A stretch of DNA of 64,000 nt from Cladorhizidae sp. MBARI D1340-BT2 (GCA_028752905.1 JAQNBH010000003.1:4458204-4522203); one strand, 5' to 3'. Shown: positions 10,882-22,782, numbered from the stretch's first letter. A program made the numbers and translations. Notes: generated by a model not told the origin, from the sequence alone.

Positions 10882-12209
10882 ATGTTTGCTCAACTTCCGT
10901 TCTACAAGACCCTTCTAGGAGTCTTAGGTGCTGGAGGAGCATTTTACTTCTTAAAAAAGTACTACATTGATGGTCCTATGTGCACCTGTAAAGCTGTCTT
11001 GACAAGGAAGACAGCAATAGTCACAGGAGCCAATACAGGGATAGGTCTGGAGACAGCTGTTGAACTGGCTAAGAGGTGCTCGAGTTATTCTAGCCTGCCC
11101 AAGTGAGGAGAGGGGGGAAAGTGCAGCTAGGGAGGTGAGAGCAAGAAGCTATAACAAGGAAGTCATTTTTTCCAAAGTGGACCTATCATCCTTACAATCG
11201 GTTCGTGCTTTTTCTGCAGAGATACTCAAGGAAGAACCTCAAATTGATATACTGGTCAATAATGCAGGTGTCATGAACTCCCCTTACACCAAGACAGAGG
11301 ATGGATTTGAGCTACAATTTGGTGTCAACCATCTTTCTCACTTCTTACTCACTAACCTTCTTCTTGAACGCATGAAGGATGCCCCTTGTGCTCGTGTTGT
11401 GAATGTGTCTTCACGTACACATGTATGGGGGAAGATAAACTTCGATGATTTGCAGTCTTAGTGATTCTACAGCCCCTATAGGGCTTATTGTCAGAGTAAG
11501 TTGGCTAATATGCTGTTCACGAGGTCACTTGCGAAGAGGTTGCAGGGCTCTAAATTGGGTGTGTATTCCCTGCATCCTGGAGTGATCCACACAGAGATCG
11601 CGCGTCACATGAATGGAATTTTGGTTAGTACTAAATATGTGACTCAAGATAACGGGGGGGGGGGGGGGGGGGGGGGGGTGGGAGGGTTGTGCACGGCATG
11701 CAGTAATTGGTTTACATCTTCAAATAGCAAATTGTCTGGTTGCTCTTACAAAACTTCATATTGTTAACAGCTATATCTCTAATAAGCAACAAACAAGACT
11801 TCCTTGATAGCTAACAATAGACACAGCTAAGACATGTCGTTGGCAATAGGTTGCTATGTAGTCATCAGTGCAGGAAAATATAGGGCTGCCCTCCCCTCAA
11901 ATTGTATATTTACTCGCTTGGCTTCATATCCTTGAATCCTACTTCACCATCTCCCACTATTACTCTTACCCCTGTGTGCAGGTTTCTCTAGTGAGTAGAG
12001 TAGGATGGCTATTCTTGAGATCACCACTCCAAGGAGCACAAACTACCATCCACTGTGCAGTCTCTGAGGAAGTAGTAGGAATGAGTGGAGAGTACTTTGC
12101 AAACTGCAGAGTCAAGAAGCTCAACAACCCTCAGGCTACTGATGACCAGGTTGCAGAGCACCTCTGGCAAGTCAGTGCTCAGCTAGTGGGACTAGAGGAG
12201 AAACAGTGA
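10882..12209 (+). pseudogene. RDH-2: retinol dehydrogenase-like SDR, broken
   Basis: Exon 1 is 10882-11623 and exon 2 is 11982-12209, with donor TTG|GTTAGT and acceptor GCAG|GT. The start gives MFAQLPFYKTLLGV. A 2-bp AG deletion at about 11074 turns AKRGAR into a shifted frame. A TAG at 11459-11461 replaces the glutamate codon of LQSER. LTGK is changed to LTRK and the cofactor arginine to proline. The body is X type (SRTHVWG, VIHTEI) with a block B tail. The intron carries a G run at about 11655-11678. Exon 2 is intact (VSLVSRVGWLFLR to LEEKQ). Confidence 0.9.
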
Positions 12210-12382
12210 AGGACTGTTTTGGGGACCATTTTTGTTTGTGAAATAACTTTTCTCTCTCTTCTTCTCTATATGTATATGTTTATTTCAATCTTGGACGCAG
12301 GCATGTCACTCAGTATTTTAGATATGGGAACTTTTGGCGAGTGATTGTGCAATTAGTGTTCTTAGTAATACAGTTACCCTCT

Positions 12383-13022
12383 TTATATAAGCCGTGACAC
12401 GTACAGGCTGGTGATGCATCCACAAGCGGGTAGTTCCCTTCTACAACCAGATGGCCAGCTGGGAGAGGTGTTGGTGTGGACTGAGGTCGTGGGATGAATC
12501 TTTGACCCCTGAAGATTACCTATGGTGGTAATAGTGGATGACTTCATTGCTCCATCCCCCAAGGGTCTCCGCCATGAGAGGAATGAGCTCAATGCCAACT
12601 GTTCGGCAGTCTGCTGCATGAGCACCCATCTTCCTCTCCTCCCAATCTGTAGGGCATGTCCCTGGGAGTTATGAGGAGCTTTACAATATGACAGCACAGG
12701 ATGGGAGTAAGGACCAAGTACTGGGTGAAACATGTCTGACAATATGACAGCACAGGATGGGAGTAAGGACCAAGTACTGGGTGAAATATGTCTGACAATA
12801 TGACAGCACAGGATGGGAGTAAGGACCAAGTACTGGGTGAAACATGTCTGTAGTGCCATATTGCACTAAGAACTGGTGCAGTGAACAGATCCTGTCAGAG
12901 TCTGTTGCTGCAGGGTTGAGATAACTGCCACGGCAAGGATTGTTGGCCAGCCCACCTCCAGTTAGGGAGATAAACGTCTGCAGGGTGGCTGGATCCTGGG
13001 ACCAGGGAGGGATCCTCTTCAT
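12383..13022 (-). other. Uncharacterised minus-strand ORF region with three 56-bp units, copy 2
   Basis: Same sequence as 109-636, but two extra 56-bp units are inserted (about 12684-12852). Because 56 is not a multiple of three, the insertion splits the frame into overlapping ORFs that read the repeat as FHPVLGPYSHPVLSYC, FTQYLVLTPILCCHIV or SPSTWSLLPSCAVIL. No known domain. Confidence 0.2.
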
Positions 13023-14347
13023 GGTGCTAGAGCAGAAGTTTCAGGGGGAGATCTAGAAGGGGGGAAGGGGTGTTTACTACCTATCTCTCTTGGGGGGAGG
13101 GGGGCAGGGGATTTACAAATAAGGGTACAATAGGAAATAACTAAACCAGCCAAAACTGACTAGCAAAGCACTCCGAGGTTCCCCTGTTGCCACACAAAGA
13201 TCTGGAGCATGTTGTCATGTGTAACTGCCAACATCCCCAAGGAAACTTGAGTTCACCATTTGCACATATGCATATTTATTAATTGTGTTACTATGTTGTT
13301 ATTGTTGTTTTTTAACTCTTTGAAGTGTAAAGGAGCAGTCATGGGCAAATACCCCACTCACTGAAGCTGTGTTTTTTTTAAATATAAAAGCCAAATAAAA
13401 CCTGTATAATGCATTGTCCATAAGCAGCAACTCGATGGTTTTATGCATTGGTTATCTATAGATCTACAACTTGTGTGATCACAATGTCAAATGTCTGAGA
13501 AGCACCCTCAGGTATATAAGCTGCTTCAGTGTTTCTGTGTATATATACTACCAACTTACTTGATATAAAATGTTCAAAATAGCACTGAGAAACAGAAGAG
13601 CACTCTAGAACTGTGAGAAAGCTACAAACTGCAGCTGTAGCATTAGCTGCTGCATTGGTCTAAGTTTGGTAAAGAAGGAAGTCCACAAATCAAAAATTAC
13701 TTGATTAGCTACTAATGGATACAGCTAGGCTAGCTACACAACTTACTTGCATATATAATATTGTGGAGAGCTTGAGTGCTGTGAGAAAGCACCAAAGAAG
13801 GAAATATATTACTACAAAGCTAGCTACCAGTTTTCTAAGAAGCCTCTACCTAACAAACCTCTCTTCCCCCCTCGGCCCTGAGTTTGGGCCGCAGACAATT
13901 AATCATCGAAGTAAAGAGAGTCTGAATGGAAATGGAGGTGTGGTTATGGTGAGGGAGTGAATCGGTGGTATCAGAAGGGTCTCCAGCAGGTAAAACTTAG
14001 AAGAAAGCATGCAGGGAAAGAAGTCGGTATGGTAAAGTAGGGTGGGGAGAAGGGGGAGTGGCAGGAATGTGGATGGATGCCAGGAGGAAGAGTCGAGTGG
14101 AACGATGTGTCCACTGCAGCTTGGTACATGTGGGCTGCCGGGGGGGGGGGGGGGGGGGGGGACACTCCGGCGGATAACACAGAGGGGGTTGGAGAGAGGC
14201 AAGGGAGGAAGCACTGGGAGGGGAGTCATCCATCAGGTGGGTGAGCACCCGTTGGCCAAAGCGAATATGTCCCAGATCACGAACATGAAGGACAAATCAC
14301 AGTTGTGTGGGTGAGGGACCAAAGATAGGGAAACTGGGCACTTGGGT

Positions 14348-15575
14348 GTGGCATTTGTTAACTGTAGAGGATGGTGGTCAAGGGAGGTGGATTTGAAGAC
14401 AATGTGCTGGGGTTGGCGGAGACATTTTTGCAGAAGCAGAACGAGGTGAGCATGGCAGGATATGAGTGGTATAACAAGAATAGAGAGGGTGGCAGGCGGG
14501 AGAGTGGAAGTGTGGGAGTTCTGGTGCATGAGAGTTTGGATTCTAGGGTGAGGAAGTCAAGAGAAGGTTTGCTGTGGGTGGAGTTTAGCGGAGCGGGGAG
14601 AAGGAAAACTATGGTAGGGGTAGTGTATGTGAACCCAGAAGGAGTGAGAGAGACAGAGGGATTGTTAGGAGGATGTGGTGAAGTATGCAGAGAAAGGTTT
14701 TGTGGGGGACTTCAATGCAAAGATTGGACTAGGAGTGGAGGACAACCCGAACAGTCATGGAAGGAGGTTGCTGGAGTTGGTTAGGGTTGGAGGGAACGAG
14801 TTGCAGTTCTGTGAGGGTTAGGTGGACATGAGAAGGTGGGGAGAGAAAGTCAGTCATAGATTATATTTTGTTTAGTGAAGACATGGATGTAGCTAGTTGA
14901 GGACTCAGGCAAGCTGGATGTGGGGTCAGACCATAACATTATATGGGGAGAAATTACGTGGGGTAGGAGAGAGGTGCAAGTGAGAAAAGAGCGATATAAA
15001 TGGAGAGTTGACAATAGGCTAGACTGGGAGGAGTATCAGGAGGCAGAGGAAATGTTCATGGGGTAGGAAGAGGAGGTGAGAGAGCTTGAGCAAGAGTTGG
15101 GAGGAAACATAGTTGAAGAGGTGTGGGGTAGGTGGAAGGAGAAAGTTTTAGCTGCAGCGGAGAAAGGAATTGAAAGGAAGAAGATTACCTGCAGGTCAGA
15201 GGGATGGTGGTCAGAGGATGTGGAGAAGTTAATTGGTGGTCTTTTCAATATTTATTTGATGGGAATGGCAGAGGAGTAGGAGAGAGCTGAGCTAGGAGTC
15301 AAGGTGGGGCACTTATGTATGCAGATGATGTTCTTTTGGTGGACTTGGGGGTGGAATTGCAAGCTATGTTGGATGTGGTACAGGCTTATGTGTTAAGGTT
15401 GAAGATGAAGTTTAATAGTAAGAAGAGGAAGGTCACGGTGGTAGGGAAGAAGGAAGCAGGAGTGAATTGGAGGATTGGTGAGGAGATATTGGGAGAGGTC
15501 AAAGAATTCAAATACTTGGGAGTATGGTTGCTAAGGGATAATGTTCAGTTAGAAAAGATGGCAAAGAATTTATAA
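14348..15575 (+). pseudogene. Non-LTR retrotransposon relic: endonuclease and RT fragment, copy 2
   Basis: Endonuclease pieces (VAFVNCRGW, LGLAETFLQ, VLVHESLDSR, VVYVNPEG) are followed by a decayed linker and a palm fragment at 15315-15575. That fragment opens MYADDVLLVDLGVELQ, with an intact YADD box, and continues to FKYLGVWL. The RT fingers are missing and the pieces lie in different frames. Dead. Confidence 0.7.
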
Positions 15576-15784
15576 CCAGCTATGTATTGTTTCGTAACCG
15601 CAAATTTTGGATCGGCAGTTACATCTGCCTGCCTTCTAATATTTTCCTAACGAGTACGTCCTGGTGAATTTGCAAGGTTAAGGTAGTTTTTCCAGCCTTG
15701 ACCTATTATTCTCTTAGTCTATTGGGTAGCGTGGCCTTGCATTTGTTTAATTTCAAGTAGTGACAGATATTGTTATATTTGCAG

Positions 15785-15843
15785 GAATGAAGAAATCAGG
15801 TGGAGCTACAATATCTACTCCCGCTTTTGCTAGCAGTGGATTC
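15785..15843 (+). other. Exon-like 59-nt segment with splice-type borders
   Basis: A TATTTGCAG acceptor-like border and a TTC|GTAAGA donor-like border flank 59 nt that encode MKKSGGATISTPAFASSG-like residues. The same segment recurs at 3440-3498 (donor GTAAAG), 35921-35979 and 47664-47722, always 59 nt. No gene can be assembled around it, so it may be an orphan exon or chance. Confidence 0.2.
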
Positions 15844-16858
15844 GTAAGATATGAGCTACAAACATCCTCCAATTTTGCGGTTTTCAATCAAATGTACAAG
15901 CTGAGAATGGTTCTGCAAATATATGTCAGCTTAATATTATTACATAATTATTCCAAAAAGTGTGAGTTTTTTCTTTCGATGTAACACAGTTTAACATGTT
16001 AGCAAGCCTCTAATATGATTTTGATCATTTAACTTAGCGAAAGTATTGGAGATATATACCCCAAACCTAATGATTTCTTACTGCGACGCTTCTGAGTTGC
16101 AAGCTACAGGCAACATGCAAACTATCCGTACCAGGCAATATTCAATATACAAATATTATCCCTTTAGGATATTATCAAATTTGATATATACCCACCTGGC
16201 AGTTTTTCTGGCAATATTTTATCTAGATCAAAATACCCAAGAAAAGTACCTATTTGCAGCGGTGCCGTTTATTAGTCCTGCTAAATAAAAGCCTTTAACC
16301 TTTTTTGTTTTATTATCAATTTCTTCTCTTGAAGAGCAAAAATTAAAGGAGCATTATTTAACAATACTCCCAAACAAAGAAATGACCCCCTGATGCCCCC
16401 AATTCTTTATAGTTTACTCTAGACAAAAAAAATGCTTCGGTGAGAGATATATCAACCTGCCATTTCTTGAAAAATTGCAGAAATAAAGGAGAGTAATAAT
16501 ATTAGTTTGCTGAATTTAGAATCACCAGGTGTAAGAATTTAAAAAACAATAACAATAAGGGCAATACAGGGCAATACAGTGCGCATTGCAATATCAATCT
16601 CTACCTGCATTATAAATATGTATAATGTTGATATTAAATGGTAAACTTTGGTCGAAGAAAAACTTGGAATGCCCTTTTTTCAATAAGCTTTTGATCCACT
16701 CCTTTTGAAACATTTTGTTTGTTGGATTCAGATAAATCACGTAGCTATAATAAATCCAAGTGAAAGCTTCATCGTTCTGTCTGCCTGCCGCCGGAAGCGT
16801 AGCCACACACCCACGCTTAGAGCGCAGAGGCTCTCCGCTCTTCCTGTTGGGGGTAGCT

Positions 16859-16869
16859 GCGCCATTTTG
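16859..16869 (+). promoter_or_regulatory. YY1-like motif upstream of RDH-3
   Basis: GCGCCATTTTG lies 37 bp before the RDH-3 ATG, in the same place as before RDH-1 and RDH-8. Function inferred from the motif only. Confidence 0.3.
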
Positions 16870-16905
16870 TGGGAAAAGCTCAGAAGAGGCTCATCCACAC
16901 TACCC

Positions 16906-18168
16906 ATGGCGATCTCGTTAACCCTACTAGGAGCCATAGGTGCTGGAGGAGCATTTTACTTCTTAAAAAAGTACTACATTGATGGTCCTATGTGCACCTG
17001 TAAAGCTGTCTTGACAGGGAAGACAGCAATAGTCACAGGAGCCAATACAGGGATAGGTCTGGAGACAGCTGTTGAACTGGCTAAGAGGTGCTCGAGTTAT
17101 TCTAGCCTGCCGAAGTGAGGAAAGGGGGGAAAGTGCAGCAAGGGAGGTGAGAGCAAGAAGCTATAACAAGGAAGTCATTTTTTCCAAAGTGGACCTATCT
17201 TCATTACAATCTGTTCGTGCTTTTTCTGCAAAGATGCTCAAGGAAGAACCTCAAATTGATATACTGGTCAATAATGCAGGGGTCATGAACTCCCCTTACA
17301 CCAAGACAGAGGATGGATTTGAGCTACAATTTGGTGTCAACCATCTTTCTCACTTCTTACTCACTAACCTTCTTCTTGAACGCATGAAGGATGCCCCTTG
17401 TGCTCGTGTTGTGAATGTGTCCTCAGGTGCACACAGAAGTGGAAAGATAAACTTCGATGACTTGCAGTCTGAGCAATTCTACAGCCCCTTTGGGGCATAT
17501 TGTCAGAGTAAGTTGGCTAATGTGTTGTTCACGAGGTCACTTGCAAAGAGGTTGCAGGGCTCTAAAGTGGGTGTGTATTCCCTACATCCTGGAGTGATCT
17601 ACACAGAGATCGCGCGTCACATGAATGGAATTTTGGTTAGTAATATATATACATATGACTCAAGTAAACTGGTTGGTTCATATATCCAAGTAGCAAAATG
17701 TTGATGAGTTGCGAGCTGCTTTGTCATAATTATTATCAACAACTTATCACTACAAGCAAAAAAAAATCGATTTCCATGATAGCTAGCCAGCCTCAGCTAA
17801 GACGTGTCACTGGCAATAGGCATATGAAGTTGCTATAGTCATTGGCGGGAAATATAGGACTGCCCTCCCCACAAATTTAATGACAAATTTATTTTCATTG
17901 CCTGACTTGATATCCTTGAAACATACTCTCACTACTGCAGGTTTTTGTATTGAATCGAGCAGGATGGCTATTCTTGAGATCCCCACTCCAAGGAGCACAA
18001 ACTACCATCCACTGTGCAGTCTCTGAGGAAGTAGTAGGAATGAGTGGAGAGTACTTTGTAAACTGCAGAGTCAAGAAACTCAACAACCCTCGGGCTACTG
18101 ATGACCAGGTTGCAGAGCACCTCTGGCAAGTCAGTGCTCAGCTAGTGGGACTAGAGGAGAAACAGTGA
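16906..18168 (+). pseudogene. RDH-3: retinol dehydrogenase-like SDR, frameshifted
   Basis: Exon 1 is 16906-17635 and exon 2 is 17941-18168 (acceptor TGCAG|GT). The start reads MAISLTLLGAIGAGG. The only lesion seen is a 2-bp AG deletion at about 17084, at the same spot as in RDH-2, which breaks the frame at AKRG. Everything after it is open in the shifted frame: [10 protein letters not shown] with the cofactor arginine kept, NNAG, GAHRSG, YCQSK, and exon 2 VFVLNRAGWLFLR to LEEKQ. Y type with a block A tail. A single 2-bp restoration would make it open, so an assembly or base-call error is possible. Confidence 0.85.
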
Positions 18169-18360
18169 AGGGCTCTTTCTGGGGCCATTTTTGTTTGTGA
18201 AATAACTTTGTATAATATATATAGAATCAAATTTTTTATCGTCCTCTCTTCTATAATATGTATGTTTTATTTCTCTTCATCTAGGACAAGCATATAACTT
18301 GGTATTTTAGACATCATCTGTATGGGAATATCTTTTTGATGAGTGATTGTCCAATTATCA

Positions 18361-18507
18361 GACATCTGTAAGGATCTTTACGCCAAGACTGTCCTTTCCG
18401 GTGGCAGCACCATGTGCCCTAGCATTGCGGACAGGATGCAGAAGGAGATTGTTGCCCTAGCCCTACCCACCAAGAACATTACTCCTCCAGAATGCATGGA
18501 TTGGTGA
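18361..18507 (+). pseudogene. Actin C-terminal fragment, copy 2
   Basis: Same fragment as at 6156 ([15 protein letters not shown] ... IADRMQKEI ... TPPE), ending in a stop after CMDW. It keeps the reading frame but has no start or splice signals. Confidence 0.85.
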
Positions 18508-18551
18508 AGGGCTGCGGGTCTCTAGTGTTCTATCTTATCTAAGTCATTTAT

Positions 18552-18990
18552 TGAGGATGAAATATTGAGTCAAACGTTCCCCCCATAGTAAGTAGATTGA
18601 GTCAACTGGGCTTCCTTCATCAAGCGTCATCACTATATACTTCTTCAAGATACTGATCATCACTACTTATTTTTCTAACAGAAGTCCATGCTGAGTTGCA
18701 GTTATGAGTTTACCCAGAATTATATCTTTTATGATCCCACGCATATTCCAGGCACACTAGGCAGGGAGATCAGTGTATAGTTCCTGGCACTACTGTGCTT
18801 CCTTTCTTGTGTCACATCCAACCCATGCCCGTCTCTAGTATTAATTGAAAGAGGTTTGTCAAGGGCACAATTTTTTTTGGTTGATGTGCTCTGCATTTTT
18901 GGCCCAATCAGTTTCAGTTTGGTAATGGATTTATTGAGGCTTGTTAAAGGAATCTCTTCAATGTAGACAGCTTCACACCCTGGCATCTCT
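18552..18990 (-). pseudogene. LINE RT relic on the minus strand, copy 2
   Basis: An 85-codon minus-strand frame (18729-18986) ends in SSARNYTLISLPSVPGI, corresponding to the NYRPISLTSVPGK block of non-LTR reverse transcriptases. The neighbouring minus-strand DNA carries the MTLDEGSPVDS piece in another frame. Decayed. Confidence 0.6.
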
Positions 18991-19555
18991 GTGTATCTTT
19001 AATTTGTAAAGATGGAGGTGGAGAACTCATTCACGCTCACACACATCTTGGAAACGTTTCCATGCCATTCAATTGCCCCTCTTATATACTGTTATAATGA
19101 AGGCTTATTTGATGGTTTCTTGCAGGGTTGGCCTGAAGCAGGGACACTAAACAATCAGAGCTGATGGGGGTATATATATGTACGTTGCTCTCAGCTGACA
19201 TCATATGCTTTAAGATTTATCTTTAATCAGCTTTATATTTATTATGCATACCATTATATTAAATTACACAGAAGTGAAAGCGCTTCTTATTAGAAATCAC
19301 AACCACAGTGTTACTAGTACTCCTTTATATAATAGCAGCTGCAGGACCCGTCATTTATTCCCCAAACAAAGGTCTCTCCTTCACATAATTTTTTTATTAT
19401 AATGAACTGCGAGGAAACAAGGGTAGCTATATATAGTCATCGTGGTGGTAGTGAATCCACTTATAGATGTGCCTACTTATAGATGTGCCTAACTTGGAAT
19501 TGGAATTTTTTTCTTGTCTATACAAACTTCATGCTTCACTAGAATGGGGTGGGCT

Positions 19556-19860
19556 ATGCTCCACTAGAACCCTAACATCAGGGATAGACGATGTATATAT
19601 CTAGACAACAGCTCCACTAGAACCCTAACATCAGGGATGGACTATAATGTATCTAGACAACAGCTCCACTAGAACCCTAACATCAGGGATGGACTATGTA
19701 TGTATCTAGACAACAGCTCCACTAGAACCATAGCTCAGGGATAGACTATGTATGTATCTAGACAACAGCTCCACTAGAACCCTAACATCAGGGATGGACT
19801 ATGTATGTATCTAGACAACTGCTCCACTAGAACCCTAACATCAGGGATAGACTATGTATG
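19556..19860. repeat. 53-bp minisatellite, array 2
   Basis: About six units of the CTAGACAACAGCTCCACTAG repeat. It ends in GTATGGTATTTACG, where the A2 module begins, whereas A1 arrays end in GACATGAATTTACTG. Confidence 0.95.
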
Positions 19861-20194
19861 GTATTTACGATTTTGGGATCCCAAAACCCAAATGCATAAT
19901 TAAATAAACCACAAACATTAATTGCAATTAACACTCACTCTAAGCTTGCCTGAACCTAACTGCCACCCTTGATCCAGTGACAGGTACTGTATCATGTTTT
20001 AAGCCATAATCTTTCAGTATTGAAAACAGCCTCCATGGAGGTCACAAAATTCACAACTAATAATAGCAATTTTCTCAGTAATCAACTTAAACGGTCTTCT
20101 TTGCATTTTGGCTACTCCAGCCTTCATCAGGCAAATGAGATGCCAATTAATTGCAAACCGTAGATTGTTCATTTAAGCCTGTGGAAAAAAATCA
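19861..20194. repeat. A2-specific module with a degenerate hammerhead-like motif
   Basis: Non-coding, AT-rich, and repeated at 26337. On the minus strand at 20103-20130 it reads CTGATGAAGGCTGGAGTAGCC followed by AAAA. This is the order of a hammerhead core with a GGCU/AGCC stem II, but the invariant GAAA is AAAA and the GUC cleavage triplet is absent, so it is probably inactive. Confidence 0.5.
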
Positions 20195-20690
20195 TACTAC
20201 ACTGAATGATATATATATATATATGAGGCCAGCTATAATTATAGTACTACACTGAATGCTATATAGTACTACACTGAATGATATATATATATGAGACCAG
20301 CTATATAGTACTACACTGAATGATATATAGATATATATGAGGCCAGCTATATAATACTACACTGAATGATGAGATATTATTATGTATGAAGCCAGCTATA
20401 CAGTACTACTACACTGAATGATGATATATGAGGCCAGCTATATAATACTACACTGAATGATGAGATATTATTATGCCAGCTATACAGTACTACACTGAAT
20501 GATGAGATATTATGATATATGAGGCCAGCTATACAGTACTATATACACTGAATGACGAGATAATATGATATATGAGGCCAGCTATAATATAGTATTACAC
20601 TGAATGATGAGATATTTGATATATGAGGCCAGCTATACAGTACTAAACTGAATGATGAGATAATATGATATACGAGGACATATCTCACAC
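20195..20690. repeat. AT-rich tandem repeat, array 1
   Basis: About 11 irregular units, roughly 40-50 bp each, built from TATGAGGCCAGCTATA and a TACACTGAATGATGAGATAT-type half, with (TA)n of varying length. Repeated at 26680. Non-coding. Confidence 0.9.
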
Positions 20691-21060
20691 CTCATGATTC
20701 AGTACAGTACTTATGGTTAGTTCAGACCACCATAGTTCACCCATCCAAGATCGCCCACCATAGTTCACCCACCATGGGGCCTTCTCAAGACACACAACCA
20801 CAAGCCAACACTGAGACACAGCAAACAAATAAATGCACAAACAAACCCGATACAGGAAGACATGACCACATCATACACGGTCCAGTGGAGTTGCTTCTCT
20901 TACTGGTACAGCTTCCTCCTGTTTTCCCTCATTTGACTCCTTCATGTTGCAAATCCAATACCTCTTTTCATTCGAGATCGGCCCCTTGCACAGTAGGCAT
21001 GGCTTCTTCCCCACTCCTGTGATGCTCTAACACTCTGGTGATGCCTGTAGTCCTCCGGCA
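20691..21060. repeat. Dispersed repeat with CACCATGG start
   Basis: A non-coding repeat with TTCACCCACCATGGGGCC near its left end and CCTCCGGCAGCCATTCCAGC near its right end. It recurs at 27161-27530 and, diverged, at 54325-54600 outside the RDH array. I do not recognise the family. An 82-codon frame in it is proline/threonine-rich and shows no domain. Confidence 0.6.
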
Positions 21061-21074
21061 GCCATTCCAGCACC

Positions 21075-21430
21075 CCAACCAGCAGGGAAAACTAGTCAAT
21101 GACCTTGCTGATCGAAACCATCTCTATCCTGTCACCAGCTCAGGTATTTCCTCTACACCTATTTTTTTTAGGGATCATCCGCAGCAACAGTAGATTACAT
21201 CTTCCTCGATGCAGCAATTGCTTCCTATGTGAACTCATCTGAAATAGTGAGCCACCATCCACTAAATCGCTCTGCCTATCTCAGTTTATAAACACTGCAG
21301 ATGTGAAAAAAACACCATCTCAACTCTCATGATTACTGGTTGAAAGCAGTCTCAGATAGCTCTGTGCACTCACAAATTGCTGCTCTATTGAACACCACAT
21401 AGCTGTTGATGAGTGACCTATAAAATATTT
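21075..21430 (+). pseudogene. LINE endonuclease relic, copy 2
   Basis: Begins inside the relic of 8757, after the GDFNIH box. DRNHLYPVTSSGIS, TVDYIFLDAAIASYVNSSEIV and the HHPLN region can be read in shifting frames. Truncated at the left by the A2 module. Confidence 0.65.
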
Positions 21431-22127
21431 GAAACAGAGCTCTGTCTTGTTACCATCCCTGCTCTTGATTATGGTGAATTCCCTAACTTGACAAGAAATC
21501 TTGATATTTGTGGGTTCCATCCTGGGCACCTTTTCTGCAATTGCTGTCCCTGCCTATTATATTTGCAGCCCAGATTGAGCAATCCTCAAGAGTGAATTAT
21601 TTTGCCACCTATGTTAGTCTCAAGTTAAATGTGTGTGAGTCTGAGGAGAGACGACACCATTTTATATATTTTGATTTTTTAGTGTTATAAAAACTTGGGT
21701 TCCGACTTTAGAGCTCCATAAATTCTGCACACTTCACTCTGTAATTTTATGAAATTGATTTTCAACCTGCGCACTTGACCATGTACTAACATTTTACTGC
21801 CTAATAAAAAAACACTAATTATATAGAGTAGGGCTTCCTCTAGCCACTGGCATAACCTTAACTGCCTAGCAGTTTCCAATTAAGAGCCAAGACTGCAGAG
21901 AACTCAGGCATGCAGGTTTTGAGGTCCCCAACTTTAAAACTGCGTGAACTTGTTTGGGGATGATGGGGGGAGGTGCCAAAGATGACATGGGACGTGTCAG
22001 ACATGAAGTATTTCCTCTTCTCCCACCACTTTAGCACATTTCCAATTGGCGTACTGGTCTACCAAACATTAGGCCTACTCTCCCTTCATCTTCATTTCTC
22101 CATTCTACCACCCACTCTACAGACCCT

Positions 22128-22415
22128 TCAGTGCCTTCTACCATATCCACTCCTCACTAAACCACCAGCAAACTCCCCACAGTACAAGAAATGCACAACA
22201 TCCTCCACAACACCATCACATAGCTCACATCCACCATCCCAACACATGCCACACCTTACCTTGTTACCCAAGAGTCCCACAGATGCCATCCTTAACCTAA
22301 AGCTCAGCCTCACTTCCTGTGTTACTGAATCCTCTCGCATATCTTTCTTGTCCAAACTCTTCTTTACAAACTTATACCACTTGAGGCTGGATTTCCCTCC
22401 CACTTCTTCAGACAC
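22128..22415 (-). pseudogene. LINE ORF2 C-terminal relic on the minus strand, copy 2
   Basis: A 95-codon minus-strand frame with RLRMASVGLLGNKVRCGMCW, then CELCDGVVEDVVHFLYCGEF. The CxxC and HFL.C residues fit the zinc-knuckle-like tail of LINE ORF2. It is the longest surviving version of this relic and lacks one codon (E) relative to copy 1. Confidence 0.55.
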
Positions 22416-22782
22416 TCTTCCTTATAACATCCCTTCCACAATTCCTCCATGTACTTGAGCGTACTAGCTCCAATGCTCCTTATCCCCCCCCCCCCCCCCC
22501 AAACTTCCTTTTCAGCTCACAAAACTCCGACACCAACCTGAACAATAACTTAACAGTACCACACTTTTTTCACTAGCCCATTCTTTGCTATCTTCATCCA
22601 AATAACACTTTCTCACTCATTTGCGCGGAAAAGAGTGCAAGCGCGCCCAGGGGTTAAACTTACAGTTAGCCGACTCTTATGCGGGATTAATCGTTGGTCC
22701 TGGCGGCTGCAGGCAGCGGTGTCTAGTTTCTTTGGCTGTCACACTGCTATCTCGAGCCCAACTCCTGTTCAAAGAGTTGGTC

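Larger units (their letters stand above)
12210..16740. repeat. Intergenic block B, copy 2 (subtype B1)
   Basis: Same order as 1-4640: RDH 3' flank, minus-strand ORF with three 56-bp units (12383-13022), AT-rich gene-free DNA (13023-13860), purine-rich stretch with a G run at about 14140, LINE relic (14348-15575), exon-like segment (15785-15843), AATAAA near 16283, and AT-rich DNA to the RDH-3 promoter. Confidence 0.8.
18169..22620. repeat. Intergenic block A, copy 2 (subtype A2)
   Basis: In order: actin fragment (18361), minus-strand LINE RT relic (18552-18990), AT-rich gene-free DNA (18991-19550), short 53-bp array (19556-19860), the A2-specific module (19861-21060) with a degenerate hammerhead-like motif and an AT-rich tandem array, LINE endonuclease relic (21075-21430), gene-free DNA, minus-strand LINE 3' relic (22128-22415), and a C run at about 22484. 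It lacks the 24-bp repeats of A1. Confidence 0.8.

Noticed and set aside
22621..22782. An N-terminal extension of RDH-4 and RDH-5 (MRGKECKRAQ...)
   Set aside because: It would start at a non-ATG codon and lies in promoter or UTR sequence that differs by indels between copies; the ATG at MFAQLPFYK gives the usual family length.
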